Below, in pieces: positions 7,378-16,496 of a stretch of DNA of 64,000 bases. Positions within the stretch are counted from its first letter, which is position 1, and each line of letters begins with the position of its first letter. The notes beneath the pieces are model-generated. The model did not search any database. It saw nothing but the letters and a program-made list of their open reading frames with translations, and had not been told where the DNA came from. The stretch is taken from positions 992,001-1,056,000 of the forward strand of contig NZ_JARKMX010000001.1 of assembly GCF_029360705.1 (NCBI RefSeq), read 5' to 3'. The DNA comes from Paraflavitalea pollutisoli (lineage in GTDB: Bacteria > Bacteroidota > Bacteroidia > Chitinophagales > Chitinophagaceae). The position numbers and the translations under genes are program-made.

Positions 7378-9780
7378 ATGATAAAGAAAAGAACGAGCCA
7401 TAGCACCTTGCTTCCCGCAGCGCTGCTGGCACTTGCTTTGCCAGTGGCCGCACAACACACCGACTATCCGATACAGCCGGTTGATTTTACCCATGTACAC
7501 CTCACCGATCACTTCTGGGCGCCCAAGATACAGGTCAACGCCGATGTAACGATTCCCTATACGCTGGAGCAATGCCGGCGCACCGGGCGTATCGATAATT
7601 TCCTGAAAGCAGCGGGCAAGTTGCCGGCCGATAAATACACCGAATATCCCTTCGACGATACGGATATCTATAAAGTCATTGAAGGCGCCTCTTACGGGTT
7701 GCAGATGCAGAAGAACCCTAAGATGGAATTGTACCTCGATACCCTCATCCAGATCATTGCGGAAGCACAGGAACCGGATGGCTACCTCTATACCTTCCGC
7801 ACCATGAAGGCTGCCAAACCGCACGAATGGCTGGGTAGTAAACGATATGAAAAAGAGGAAGACCTTAGCCACGAGTTGTACAATGCCGGTCACCTGTACG
7901 AAGCAGCAGTGGCCCACTACGTAGCTACCGGAAAAAAGAACCTGCTGAATATCGCCACCAAAAATGCCGACCTGCTGGTAAAGGATTTTGGATATGGCAA
8001 AGAAGAGAAATCACCCGGCCACCAGGTGGTTGAGATTGGCCTTGCCAAACTGTACCGCGTTACCGGCAAAAAAGAATACCTCGACCTGGCCAAGTTCTTC
8101 CTGGATATCCGTGGACCCAAGGGCACCGAATACAGTCAGGCCAATAAAAAAGTAGTGGATCAAAAAGAGGCCGTTGGTCATGCCGTACGCGCTACTTACA
8201 TGTACACGGGTATGGCAGATATTGCTGCACTTACCGGCAACGAACCTTACCTTAGGGCTATTGATGCCATCTGGCACGATGTGGTAGAAAGAAAGCTGTA
8301 CATCACCGGGGGTATAGGTGCAACGGGTGCTGGTGAAGCGTTTGGCGCTCCTTACCAATTGCCCAATATGTCGGCCTATGCGGAAACCTGTGCGGCGATT
8401 GCCAATGTATATTGGAACAACCGGATGTTCATGCTGCACGGCGATGCCAAATACATCGATGTACTCGAGCGTATCCTGTACAATGGCGTATTGTCGGGCG
8501 TATCGATCAGCGGCGACCGGTTCTTTTATCCCAACCCGTTGGCTTCGATGGGGCAGCACCAGCGCAGTGCCTGGTTTGGTTGTGCCTGTTGTATCTCCAA
8601 CATGACGCGTTTCCTGCCTTCCATGCCCGGTTATATGTATGCACAAAACAAGAACAACCTGTATGTAAACTTATTTGCCGGCGGTACGGTAGACGTGACG
8701 TTGCCAGCCACACGGGTAAAGCTGGAGCAGCAAACGGAGTATCCCTGGGAGGGGAAAGTGAAGCTGGTGGTAAGCCCGGAGAAAGCGGCCGCGTTTGCGC
8801 TGCAGGTACGGATACCTGGCTGGTCGCAGGCAGATATCGTACCAGGGGAGCTGTACAGTACACCGGCCGCAGCAAAGCCATTGGCGATGACGTTGAACGG
8901 CAAGCCGTTGAAATACGAATTGGTGAAAGGTTATGCGGTGATCAACCGTACCTGGAAGAAAGGGGATGCTATTGCTTTTGAGTTGCCGATGGATATTCAG
9001 CGTATCTATGCCAAAGATTCCGTGAAAGATGACCGCAACCGTTTTGCTTTGCAACGTGGCCCCATGCTATATTGCCTCGAAGGCCCCGACAACAAAGACA
9101 GTGCAGTACAGAATATTGTGGTTGATAAGAACGCTGCCATACAAGCTGTTGAAAAGCCTACGCTGCTGAATGGTGTTACCGTGCTGCAGATGCAGGGATC
9201 TTCTACCAAACGGCAACTGAATTCCGACGAGCTGATCAAGGCCGAGCAAACCGTCACTGCGATCCCTTATTACACCTGGGCCAACCGCGGACCGTCAGAT
9301 ATGGTGGTATGGATTCCCTACGAGGCCTCCGCTGCCAAGCCTAAGCCCGCACCGACGATTGCATCTAAGAGCAAGGTGACAGCTTCCATTGCCAATGCCC
9401 GCATGTACAAAGCGCTGAACGATCAATACGATCCGGAAGATTCGCAGGATCACAATGCACCTTACCTGCATTGGTGGCCCAAGAAAAATACCCAGGAGTG
9501 GGTACAGTACGATTTTGACCAGGAATACACCGTATCCGAGTCGAAAGTATATTGGTTTGATGACGGTCCCTGGGGTGGTTGCCGCATACCTGCTTCCTGG
9601 AAACTGTATTATAAGAAAGGCACAGAATGGGTGCCGGTAACAGTAACCGGCAATTACGAAACGGCCAAGGACAAATACAATACCGTTCGTTTTGAACCGG
9701 TAAAAACGACTGCCCTTAAAATAGAAGTGCAGTTGCCCGTAGAACATGCTACCGGCATTCATGAATGGATGGTGAAATAA
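7378..9780 (+). CDS. Glycoside hydrolase family 127 (beta-L-arabinofuranosidase)
   Basis: An 800-residue protein with a signal peptide ending near AAQH (about residue 26), so periplasmic or surface-exposed. The central (alpha/alpha)6 barrel shows the GH127 marks: AYAETCAA with E336 and C338, and WFGCACCISNMTRF with C402, C404 and C405. In GH127 one glutamate and three cysteines bind zinc, with one cysteine acting as nucleophile. Beta-sandwich domains follow. The C-terminal stretch from about residue 660 resembles a carbohydrate-binding discoidin-like fold. The family removes beta-L-arabinofuranose from plant glycoproteins (extensin), arabinan or rhamnogalacturonan II; the exact target is not readable from sequence. 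Confidence 0.9.
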   Translation: MIKKRTSHSTLLPAALLALALPVAAQHTDYPIQPVDFTHVHLTDHFWAPKIQVNADVTIPYTLEQCRRTGRIDNFLKAAGKLPADKYTEYPFDDTDIYKVIEGASYGLQMQKNPKMELYLDTLIQIIAEAQEPDGYLYTFRTMKAAKPHEWLGSKRYEKEEDLSHELYNAGHLYEAAVAHYVATGKKNLLNIATKNADLLVKDFGYGKEEKSPGHQVVEIGLAKLYRVTGKKEYLDLAKFFLDIRGPKGTEYSQANKKVVDQKEAVGHAVRATYMYTGMADIAALTGNEPYLRAIDAIWHDVVERKLYITGGIGATGAGEAFGAPYQLPNMSAYAETCAAIANVYWNNRMFMLHGDAKYIDVLERILYNGVLSGVSISGDRFFYPNPLASMGQHQRSAWFGCACCISNMTRFLPSMPGYMYAQNKNNLYVNLFAGGTVDVTLPATRVKLEQQTEYPWEGKVKLVVSPEKAAAFALQVRIPGWSQADIVPGELYSTPAAAKPLAMTLNGKPLKYELVKGYAVINRTWKKGDAIAFELPMDIQRIYAKDSVKDDRNRFALQRGPMLYCLEGPDNKDSAVQNIVVDKNAAIQAVEKPTLLNGVTVLQMQGSSTKRQLNSDELIKAEQTVTAIPYYTWANRGPSDMVVWIPYEASAAKPKPAPTIASKSKVTASIANARMYKALNDQYDPEDSQDHNAPYLHWWPKKNTQEWVQYDFDQEYTVSESKVYWFDDGPWGGCRIPASWKLYYKKGTEWVPVTVTGNYETAKDKYNTVRFEPVKTTALKIEVQLPVEHATGIHEWMVK

Positions 9781-9801
9781 CAGGTTGTTTAATTTATCGC
9801 T

Positions 9802-9845
9802 ATAAAAGCAAAACCCCATGGCACGCCATGGGGTTTTGCTTTTAT
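9802..9845. terminator. Bidirectional terminator, perfect 21-bp stem
   Basis: Two perfectly complementary 21-base arms (9802-9822 and 9825-9845) around a two-base centre, with an A-rich left end and T-rich right end, so it can end transcription from both directions. It lies between the GH127 gene and the convergent permease remnant. Confidence 0.85.
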
Positions 9846-9953
9846 GTGTTACCGGATTTTCAACAGCCGGGCGTTTATATATCCATGCGATGAAGCTTGA
9901 ATGAGGAGCGTAGCGTATTGAAAGTTTAGAGCTCGGGCATTGCCTGCTGGCAC

Positions 9954-10961
9954 TCATTCGTTGCGCAAGGCAACGACCGGGTTGGCCAATGCTGCGCGGA
10001 TCACCTGTTGCGCAATCACCAGTAACGCAGTGATCAATACAAACAAGACCGGCAACAGGAATATCCACCAGCTGAGGCTGATGTGATAGGCGTAATTGTT
10101 CAGCCATTCTTGCATGGCGATGCCTGCCAGTGGCAACCCAATGAGGGAGGCGATCAGGATAAGCCGTATAGAGTCTTGTGTCAATAGCGAGAGTAATTGC
10201 TGCAGTGTGGCACCTAGCACCTTTCGAATACCGATCTCTTTGGTACGCTGAATGGCGATCAGGGAAACGAGGCCGTACTAGCCCAGGCAGGAGATAGCAA
10301 TCGCCAGCAGGGTGAAGAAGCTGAACAACTGCATAGTGCCCCGGTCCCTGCCGTATTGCTCACGGTAGTTCTCATCCAGGAACGCGTAGTCAAAAATAGT
10401 ATCGGGATAATGCTGCTTCCAGAGGCCGGCTACAGCCGGTATATCCTTTGGTTTCACTTTAACGATCACCGTTTGTACCGGTTGCCGGTAATAGATCAGC
10501 ACCAACGGTTCTACGGCATTGTGCATGGATTTATAATGAAAGTCGCGCACGACGCCCAGGATGGGACCTTTCCGGTCGAAGCCTTCAATGGTTTGTCCCA
10601 GGCCCTGCTTCCACCCCATCGATCGTACAAAAGCTTCGTTGACGATGAAGCCCGACTGCCGGTCTGTGACGAGGCTGTCGGACAAATTACGTCCTTCTAC
10701 CAATGGAATGTGCAGCATGGGCACGAAGTTCTTGTCGATGTAAAAGTAATTGCACATCAACTCCCGCTTCTTATTGCCGCTGTAGGCAAATGTGGTACCG
10801 GCTGTGAGGTCATCTACATTGACGCTGGAACCTACCGAGTATTGCTGCACGGCCGATTGCTGGCGAAGGGATGTTACAAAAGATTCCAGGTTGCGTTGTG
10901 CTTCGTCATCAGTGGGTAGTCGAGAGGGTATTCGGCAAGTCCGCCTCCACCTAACCTTCAC
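9954..10961 (-). pseudogene. Decayed MacB/FtsX-type ABC transporter permease
   Basis: The C-terminal half of an FtsX-like permease: periplasmic MacB-PCD region (LESFVTSLRQQ, VEGRNLSDSLVTDRQSGFIVNEAFV, GVVRDFHYKSMH) and the last membrane segments. The frame is broken by a TAG at 10278-10280: translation reads AIAISCLG, stop, YGLVSLIAIQRTKEIGIRKVLGATL, where a sense codon is expected. The rest is open to 9954 and ends NPVVALRNE, the usual family end. The N-terminal half (first membrane segment and start of the periplasmic domain) is missing; sequence beyond about 10930 no longer resembles the family. Intact relatives export peptides or lipids or act in stress signalling with an ATPase; no ATPase gene is nearby. 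Confidence 0.85.
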
Positions 10962-11141
10962 CCGTTTATTGGTTTGCTCGTGACAGCTGCTGCAAGTGAC
11001 GCTTGCCGCATGTCCGGCCGACTGGCGATTCGATGGTGTTCGTCACGGGCAAAGCCAGCTTGGTATAACGTTTTTCCGGTACTCCCCCGCAGGAGTTACG
11101 TTTACGCCAGCAATACTTTTTACACCATCAAACTTCCACCT

Positions 11142-12860
11142 ATGGTTCGTTTACTCACTACCCTGTTCGTTTTGGGAATAACCAGCGTTGTAGCCCAAAC
11201 TGGTGGCGCTGGCGCGGGTACAGCGCAGGTACAACCTGATACATCGATCAACCACCAGGAGGTCGATCGCCTATACTTGTTGGGCAAGGTCTGGGGATTG
11301 CTCAAATACCATCATCCCGCCATTACGCGCGATAAATATGATTGGGACAAGGAATTGATCGGTTTCTTACCCGGCTACCGGCCAACAGGCAAGCGCAGTA
11401 GTCATGATTCGTTGCTGGCCTGGGTCAACAGGTTGGGCCCTATAGAGGCATGCGATACCTGCATGGATCACAGGCCCGGCAATGTAGCCTTGCAGGGGGA
11501 GGTGTCATGGATCGGCCGATCAGGTTTTCCGAAAGCGCTGAGGCAACAACTGATCGCCATCCGGCAACAACGGGTGCGGGGCAACCAACACTATGTACGA
11601 TTCATCACTGAAGACGATATACATGTAGCAGCTTTCGATCATGAAAACGCCTACGGTAGCATGAGCTATCCATCGGTGGCCTACCGCCTGCTGGCGCTTT
11701 TTCGGTACTGGAATATTATTGAATACTATTACCCGTACAAGTATGACCTGGGCCAATCCTGGGATACCGTATTGAAGCAATTCATACCGCAGTTTGTAGC
11801 TGCCAGGAATGCCAACGAGTATGCTGCGGTGGTCCGTCAGTTGATCGCCACCATACACGATAGTCATGCAGTGGTGCAGGCCAGGATCATCACAGAAGAG
11901 CAGGGGAGTTATGTGATGCCCATTTGGCTGAAGTTCATCGAGGGCAAGGCAGTAGTGATCGACAGAACACTGGATTCGTTGGCCAGCCTGTCCGGTATAC
12001 GCAGAGGAGATATAATTGACAGCATCGATGGGGTGTCGGTGACACAGCTGGTAGCGCGGAACCGGCCTTTGATTTCGGCATCCAACGACGCAAGCTATCT
12101 TAATTTATTGCGATACTCCCTCATCAGGAGCCGGCAGGATCGATCGGTGCTGGTGGTAGAAAGAGGTGGAACGCAGCTGTCTCTGACAACCTATAACCAG
12201 TACACCCGTACTTCGCCCAACATGAGGCCCGGCACGTTTGAGTATGAACGGGATTCTGTTTTGTGCCGCATCAATGACAGCATCGGCTATGTGAATCTAG
12301 GTAATTTTCAACGTAAGGATAGTACGCGACTACGGGCATTAGTAAGCAGTGTGCACAGCTTGATCATCGACAACCGGCAATATCCCAAAGCGATGTCGGC
12401 AGGTGACCTGATTGCAGCTTGTATCTTTTCGAGAGCGGCAGCACCTTTCGTGAAGTTCTCCAGCCCCGATCCCGATTGTCCGGGCCGGTTCCTGTATAGT
12501 AAGCCTACGAACATGGGCGCAGCTGGTACAGAAGTCAGGGTGCCCGGGAAGATCGCGATCCTCGTCAATGAAGAAACGCAAAGCTCCACAGAGTTTCAGG
12601 CCATGTTGTTCCGGAAAGCGCAGGGAGCTGTACTGATCGGCACGCCCACGGCCGGTGCTGATGGCAATGTGGCACTCATCAACCTGCCGGGAAATATTTA
12701 TACGTACATCTCAGGTCTTGGTGTGTATTATCCGGATGGCCGGGAAACGCAACGGGTCGGTCTACAGCCGGACATCGTAGTGCGTACAAGCATACAGGCC
12801 TTGCGTGATAACCGCGATGAATTGTTGGAGCGGGCTGTTCGGTATGTTGGTGGTGATTAG
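11142..12860 (+). CDS. S41 family peptidase (PDZ-containing)
   Basis: A 572-residue protein. The chosen ATG at 11142 gives a clean signal peptide (MVRLLTTLFVLGITSVVAQ); the upstream open stretch from 10974 is permease remnant. A helical N-terminal region (VWGLLKYHHP, FRYWNIIEYYYPYKYDL) is typical of Bacteroidota S41 proteases. A PDZ-like domain follows (GIRRGDIIDSIDGVSV), then the peptidase core with EETQSSTEF (probable nucleophile S482) and GTPTAGADGN. The family cleaves unfolded or C-terminally exposed proteins in the periplasm. Stands alone on the plus strand. Confidence 0.85.
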   Translation: MVRLLTTLFVLGITSVVAQTGGAGAGTAQVQPDTSINHQEVDRLYLLGKVWGLLKYHHPAITRDKYDWDKELIGFLPGYRPTGKRSSHDSLLAWVNRLGPIEACDTCMDHRPGNVALQGEVSWIGRSGFPKALRQQLIAIRQQRVRGNQHYVRFITEDDIHVAAFDHENAYGSMSYPSVAYRLLALFRYWNIIEYYYPYKYDLGQSWDTVLKQFIPQFVAARNANEYAAVVRQLIATIHDSHAVVQARIITEEQGSYVMPIWLKFIEGKAVVIDRTLDSLASLSGIRRGDIIDSIDGVSVTQLVARNRPLISASNDASYLNLLRYSLIRSRQDRSVLVVERGGTQLSLTTYNQYTRTSPNMRPGTFEYERDSVLCRINDSIGYVNLGNFQRKDSTRLRALVSSVHSLIIDNRQYPKAMSAGDLIAACIFSRAAAPFVKFSSPDPDCPGRFLYSKPTNMGAAGTEVRVPGKIAILVNEETQSSTEFQAMLFRKAQGAVLIGTPTAGADGNVALINLPGNIYTYISGLGVYYPDGRETQRVGLQPDIVVRTSIQALRDNRDELLERAVRYVGGD

Positions 12861-12864
12861 TGTA

Positions 12865-12880
12865 GCTTAAACGTTTAAGC
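12865..12880. promoter_or_regulatory. LacI-family-like operator palindrome
   Basis: GCTTAAACGTTTAAGC is a perfect 16-base palindrome centred on CG, the shape of operators bound by LacI/GalR-family repressors. It is 75 bases upstream of the Gfo/Idh/MocA gene. The 10-mer GTTTAAGCGG spanning its right half also occurs at 2916-2925 upstream of the cupin gene. No LacI-type regulator gene is in the window. Confidence 0.5.
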
Positions 12881-12955
12881 GGTTCTATGGGGGCAGCGTA
12901 TTAAAATCCTGCTAAAAGTTACCGATATGCCCAATGAACGCCTTATTTTTAGCGG

Positions 12956-14353
12956 ATGCAAAACAATAACTTCCATCGTATGGCCTGGGGTGCTGTAGCC
13001 CTGATGACGGTCATGCTGCCTGCCTGCCAATCACCGGCTCCTTCGGGTGAAGCGACTGCCGATTCAACAACCGTCAAGCTGATCACCCTTGACCCTGGTC
13101 ACTTTCATGCAGCCCTTGTGCAAAAGACCAGTAACGCCGATATCGACTCCGTGGTGCATGTATATGCTCCCGCAGGCCCCGAGCTGGAGGCACATCTTGC
13201 CCTGATCAAGCAATACAATGAGCGGGCTGAAAATCCTACCCACTGGCAAGAAGAAGTGTATACAGGCGCCGACTACCTCGAAAAAATGATCGCCGATAAG
13301 AAAGGAAATGTAGTGGTACTGGCTGGTAATAACCAACAGAAGACGATGTATATCAAAAAGGCGGTTGATGCCGGCTTGAACGTGCTGGGTGATAAGCCCA
13401 TGGCCATCAATGCTGCCAATTTCGGTTTGCTGGAGCAGGCCTTTGCGGATGCTGCTGCGAAAAAGGTATTGTTGTACGATATCATGACCGAGCGATCCGA
13501 GATCACCAATACGCTGCAAAAGGAACTGGCTCATCTGCCTGCTGTTTTTGGTGAGCAACAGACCGGCACCGACAAAGAGCCCGGTGTGGTGATTGAAAGT
13601 GTGCACTATTTTTACAAGTTCGTTTCGGGCAAAGCGCTTACGCGTCCTACCTGGTTCTTCGATCCTGCGCAACAGGGAGAAGCGATTGCCGATGTGGGTA
13701 CCCACCTGATCGACCTGGTACAATGGGCGTGTTTCCCCGAAGTGGTGTTGGATTATAAGAAAGACATCGACGTAAAAAGTGCGCGTACCTGGCCTACATC
13801 CGTCACCTTGTCGCAGTTTACAGCGGTAACGAAGAAGGATAGTTTCCCGGATTTCCTGCGTAGCTACGTAGTAAAGGACTCGATATTGCAAACACACGCC
13901 AATGGAGAAGTGAAATACACCCTGAAGGGCATTCATGTAAAGATGATCGCCCGCTGGGATTACAAGGCTGCTGAAGGTGGCGATACCCATTATTCGTTGC
14001 TTCGCGGTTCACTCGCCAATCTGGAGATTCGCCAGGGCGCTGAAGAAAAATACCAGCCAACACTGTATGTAAACCCAGTGAAGAACGATACTGCTTTCGA
14101 AAAAAGCCTACAGCAGGCGATCGATGACTTGCAAAGCCGCTATGCCGGTGTAACGAAGGAAAAGACTGCTAAGGGTTGGAAGATTGTGATACCACAATCG
14201 TTCAAAACAGGGCATGAAGCTCATTTCGGTGAAGTGATGCAGCGTTACCTGCAATACCTCAAGGCGGGTCAATTGCCTGCCTGGGAAGTGCCCGGTATGC
14301 TGGCGAAGTATTATACCGCTACTAAAGCGTTGGAAATAGCCGCGAAAAAATAA
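12956..14353 (+). CDS. Gfo/Idh/MocA-family oxidoreductase, lipoprotein-type
   Basis: A protein of 465 residues. An N-terminal lipoprotein-like signal (VMLPACQS, cysteine near residue 24) suggests export and membrane anchoring. The Rossmann-like half includes VVVLAGNNQQ and the family lysine motif LGDKPMAI (GDKP, equivalent of EKP). A C-terminal oxidoreductase domain contains GEAIADVGTHLIDLVQWACF. Members use NAD(P) to oxidise or epimerise sugars; exported versions carry bound cofactor. It stands alone behind a LacI-type palindrome and ends at a terminator. Substrate unknown. Confidence 0.82.
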   Translation: MQNNNFHRMAWGAVALMTVMLPACQSPAPSGEATADSTTVKLITLDPGHFHAALVQKTSNADIDSVVHVYAPAGPELEAHLALIKQYNERAENPTHWQEEVYTGADYLEKMIADKKGNVVVLAGNNQQKTMYIKKAVDAGLNVLGDKPMAINAANFGLLEQAFADAAAKKVLLYDIMTERSEITNTLQKELAHLPAVFGEQQTGTDKEPGVVIESVHYFYKFVSGKALTRPTWFFDPAQQGEAIADVGTHLIDLVQWACFPEVVLDYKKDIDVKSARTWPTSVTLSQFTAVTKKDSFPDFLRSYVVKDSILQTHANGEVKYTLKGIHVKMIARWDYKAAEGGDTHYSLLRGSLANLEIRQGAEEKYQPTLYVNPVKNDTAFEKSLQQAIDDLQSRYAGVTKEKTAKGWKIVIPQSFKTGHEAHFGEVMQRYLQYLKAGQLPAWEVPGMLAKYYTATKALEIAAKK

Positions 14354-14370
14354 GCAACAACATAATTCCT

Positions 14371-14421
14371 AACGGGATATAACCGGTTGGTGCAAACTAA
14401 GTGGTTGTATCCCGTTTTTTT
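14371..14421 (+). terminator. Terminator after the oxidoreductase gene
   Basis: AACGGGATA (14371-14379) pairs with TATCCCGTT (14408-14416), with inner AACC/GGTT pairing, followed by a run of T to 14421. The gene-free stretch 14354-14671 (318 bases) otherwise shows nothing recognisable. Confidence 0.8.
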
Positions 14422-14671
14422 ATGCAGCTTGGGTGGGGCGCCCTTTGAAGTGTTAACTAGGTTGGTGAATGATTGTTGGATATATGAATGGTAGGATAGC
14501 TATTTCATTAAACATTGATTGGTATTAGACTACACTTGTGATCATTTGAGCATGTTTATGTACAGCCCGAACGGCGACCCCTCCCCGAATAGTTCAGTTC
14601 TTTCCCCAGCCTACTCCTATACGGTCACTGGGCATAATTTTCATATGCGTAGTTACCAAAACTCGAAGGTC

Positions 14672-15247
14672 ATGAAAAAATTATTTACCTGTTTAGTGAT
14701 CGTCCTTGCGTCAATGGGGGCTGCCCGGGCCCAGATCCAGGCCGGCAATGTTATGGTGGGTGCAGATCTTTCCCGTTTCAATCTTAGCCTCGATGACGGT
14801 GGTGCATTCAATATGCTGATCAATCCCAAAGCTGCCTGGTTTATTCGCGATGGACTGGCGATCGGTGGTTATCTGACGGTGGGGTTAAGCACTTCAAAAG
14901 GAGCCGGCTCCGATCTTTCTTATGGTGTGGGTGGCCTGGCCCGTTACTATATCAATGACGAAAACCTCAATAACCTCATTGGCCGCTCGAGGTTCTTTTT
15001 TGAAGGTAATGTTGGTATCGAAGGCGACAATCCCGCCACCGGCGATAACACCAATGGTTTGGGGCTAGGCATCGGACCAGGCTGGGCTTACTTTATCTCT
15101 CCCAATATTGGACTGGAAGCATTGTTGAAATACCAGGGTATTGTTGGTTTCGGTAGTAAGCCTACTTCCAGCAACCTGACGCTGGGTATCGGTTTCCAGA
15201 TCTTCCTGCCCTCTTCCAAGATCAAGAGTACAATCAAGCAGCAATAA
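14672..15247 (+). CDS. Outer membrane beta-barrel protein
   Basis: A 191-residue protein with signal peptide (MKKLFTCLVIVLASMGAARA) and alternating hydrophobic/polar strands with many glycines (GGYLTVGLSTSKG, GVGGLARYYI, RFFFEGNVGIEG, LGLGIGPGWAYF, LTLGIGFQIFLPSS), typical of a small eight-stranded OmpX/OmpW-like barrel. The ATG at 14672 gives the signal peptide; the longer frame from 14519 is rejected. Role unknown; such proteins are often general porin-like or structural envelope proteins. Confidence 0.75.
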   Translation: MKKLFTCLVIVLASMGAARAQIQAGNVMVGADLSRFNLSLDDGGAFNMLINPKAAWFIRDGLAIGGYLTVGLSTSKGAGSDLSYGVGGLARYYINDENLNNLIGRSRFFFEGNVGIEGDNPATGDNTNGLGLGIGPGWAYFISPNIGLEALLKYQGIVGFGSKPTSSNLTLGIGFQIFLPSSKIKSTIKQQ

Positions 15248-15253
15248 GAAAGT

Positions 15254-15291
15254 ATGATAACAGGCCTGCAAAGCCTGCTTATACTTTAACC
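15254..15291 (+). terminator. Hairpin after the beta-barrel gene
   Basis: AGTAT plus ATAA and CAGGC pair with GCCTG, TTAT and ATACT across a short loop (CTGCAAA), just after the stop at 15247. A weak T-rich tail follows. Confidence 0.5.
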
Positions 15292-15317
15292 AAATATTAG
15301 ATCGATCCGTACCGATC

Positions 15318-15361
15318 AAAGGCCTGCATGGTGCATATTTGTATGCATCCTGCAGGCCTTT
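15318..15361. terminator. Second hairpin, probable bidirectional terminator
   Basis: AAAGGCCTGCA (15318-15328) and TGCAGGCCTTT (15351-15361) are perfectly complementary, with inner TGCATA/TATGCA pairing around TTTG. It precedes the DUF2306 gene. Confidence 0.6.
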
Positions 15362-15396
15362 TGGTGTGCAGGTGCCTAACCAGCCAAACTGCCATT

Positions 15397-16074
15397 ATGA
15401 ATACCCTGGCATTTATTGCCCGCAACTTCATGGTGTATATAGTACTTTGTGCTGCCAGTTTGCTCATGTTGCGACTGGTGATCTCCTATACTTCTTTCCA
15501 GGACGATGTTGCTTTCCTGGCCTATAAACAGGAGTATCTGCACAACAGGGTTTGGAAGATTGCTTTTTATGTGCATGTATTTAGCGCCGTGCTCTCGCTG
15601 TTGGCTGCCTTCACCCAGTTCTCAAAAGACCTGTTGACCATGAAACCCGCCTTGCACCGGTGGGGAGGTCGTATCTATGCGTGGAATATTCTGGCGATCA
15701 ATGTACCTGCGGGTTTTATCCTGGCCATCCATGCCAATGGGGGCTGGTCATCCCGGATAGCCTTTATGATCCTGGATATCTGCTGGGCCTGGTTTACTTA
15801 CAAAGGTGTTACTGCTGCCATCCGGGGCGATATCACTTTACACCGGGCATTCATGATACGCAGTTATGCCTTGACCTTTTCGGCCATCACCCTTCGTTTG
15901 TGGAAGAATGTATTGGTAGGCGCTTTACACTACGATCCGCTACTGGCCTACATGATCCAGGCCTGGATCGGGTATGTTCCGAATATGCTCGTGGCAGAAT
16001 ACATCATCTACCGCAGTCGTAAGAAGCAATGGTTAACGTCCCCACTCCAGGTTAATCACAATGAGGTAGAGTGA
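15397..16074 (+). CDS. DUF2306 integral membrane protein
   Basis: A protein of 225 residues with about six membrane helices (FMVYIVLCAASLLML, IAFYVHVFSAVLSLLAAF, WNILAINVPAGFILAI, IAFMILDICWAWFTY). Conserved-looking histidines in the helices (YVHVFS, LHRWGGRIY, LHRAFMIRSYAL) are typical of DUF2306. Function is not established; a haem- or metal-linked role is sometimes supposed for such histidine patterns, which is inference. The ATG at 15397 is used because the upstream extension overlaps a hairpin. Its 3' end overlaps a convergent small membrane-protein gene by 42 bases. Confidence 0.8.
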   Translation: MNTLAFIARNFMVYIVLCAASLLMLRLVISYTSFQDDVAFLAYKQEYLHNRVWKIAFYVHVFSAVLSLLAAFTQFSKDLLTMKPALHRWGGRIYAWNILAINVPAGFILAIHANGGWSSRIAFMILDICWAWFTYKGVTAAIRGDITLHRAFMIRSYALTFSAITLRLWKNVLVGALHYDPLLAYMIQAWIGYVPNMLVAEYIIYRSRKKQWLTSPLQVNHNEVE

Positions 16075-16230
16075 AATGACCGCCAGGCAAAAGGTGCCGA
16101 TAAAGGCCAGAATACTGAAGAGGTCTCCGTGGCGATTGCCTTTGGCGGCCAGATGCCTGTTCAGGACATAATAAACGATTACACTGGGTATACAGCAAAT
16201 GAAGACTATCAAGAGTATCGCTAAGATCAT
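16033..16230 (-). CDS. Small two-helix membrane protein
   Basis: Reads as 65 residues: a first membrane helix (MILAILLIVFICCIPSVIVYY), a short basic loop (HLAAKGNRHGD) and a second helix (FSILAFIGTFCLAVISLYLIV). It converges on and overlaps the end of the DUF2306 gene by 42 bases. The regular helix-loop-helix layout argues for a real gene, but no family is recognised. Confidence 0.5.
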   Translation of the reverse strand: MILAILLIVFICCIPSVIVYYVLNRHLAAKGNRHGDLFSILAFIGTFCLAVISLYLIVINLEWGR

Positions 16231-16496
16231 ACAAGCTGTTTAAGGGTTGATGATAAAATAGCGGTACGGGACAACACGACGGCTGGCGTCGTTCTATAAT
16301 ATTATTAAATTCCCGACAAGCAACCATGGATGGAGTTGTTAAAACATGGCGTAAGCCGGTAGGAATATTGCATGGTGCACATATGACAAAAAGGGTATTA
16401 ACGTTTTATTATTAAACCCGGGCTTTTATGCATGGTCATAAGGTTGCACATTTGTAACACATTATAGAAACAAACAACCCGGCTAATTGAATCATT

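Noticed and set aside
10278-10280. Stop-codon recoding in the permease
   Set aside because: The gene also lacks its 5' half, so decay explains the TAG better than recoding.
10974-11141. N-terminal extension of the S41 protease
   Set aside because: The extension has no signal peptide and covers permease remnant; the ATG at 11142 starts a typical signal peptide.
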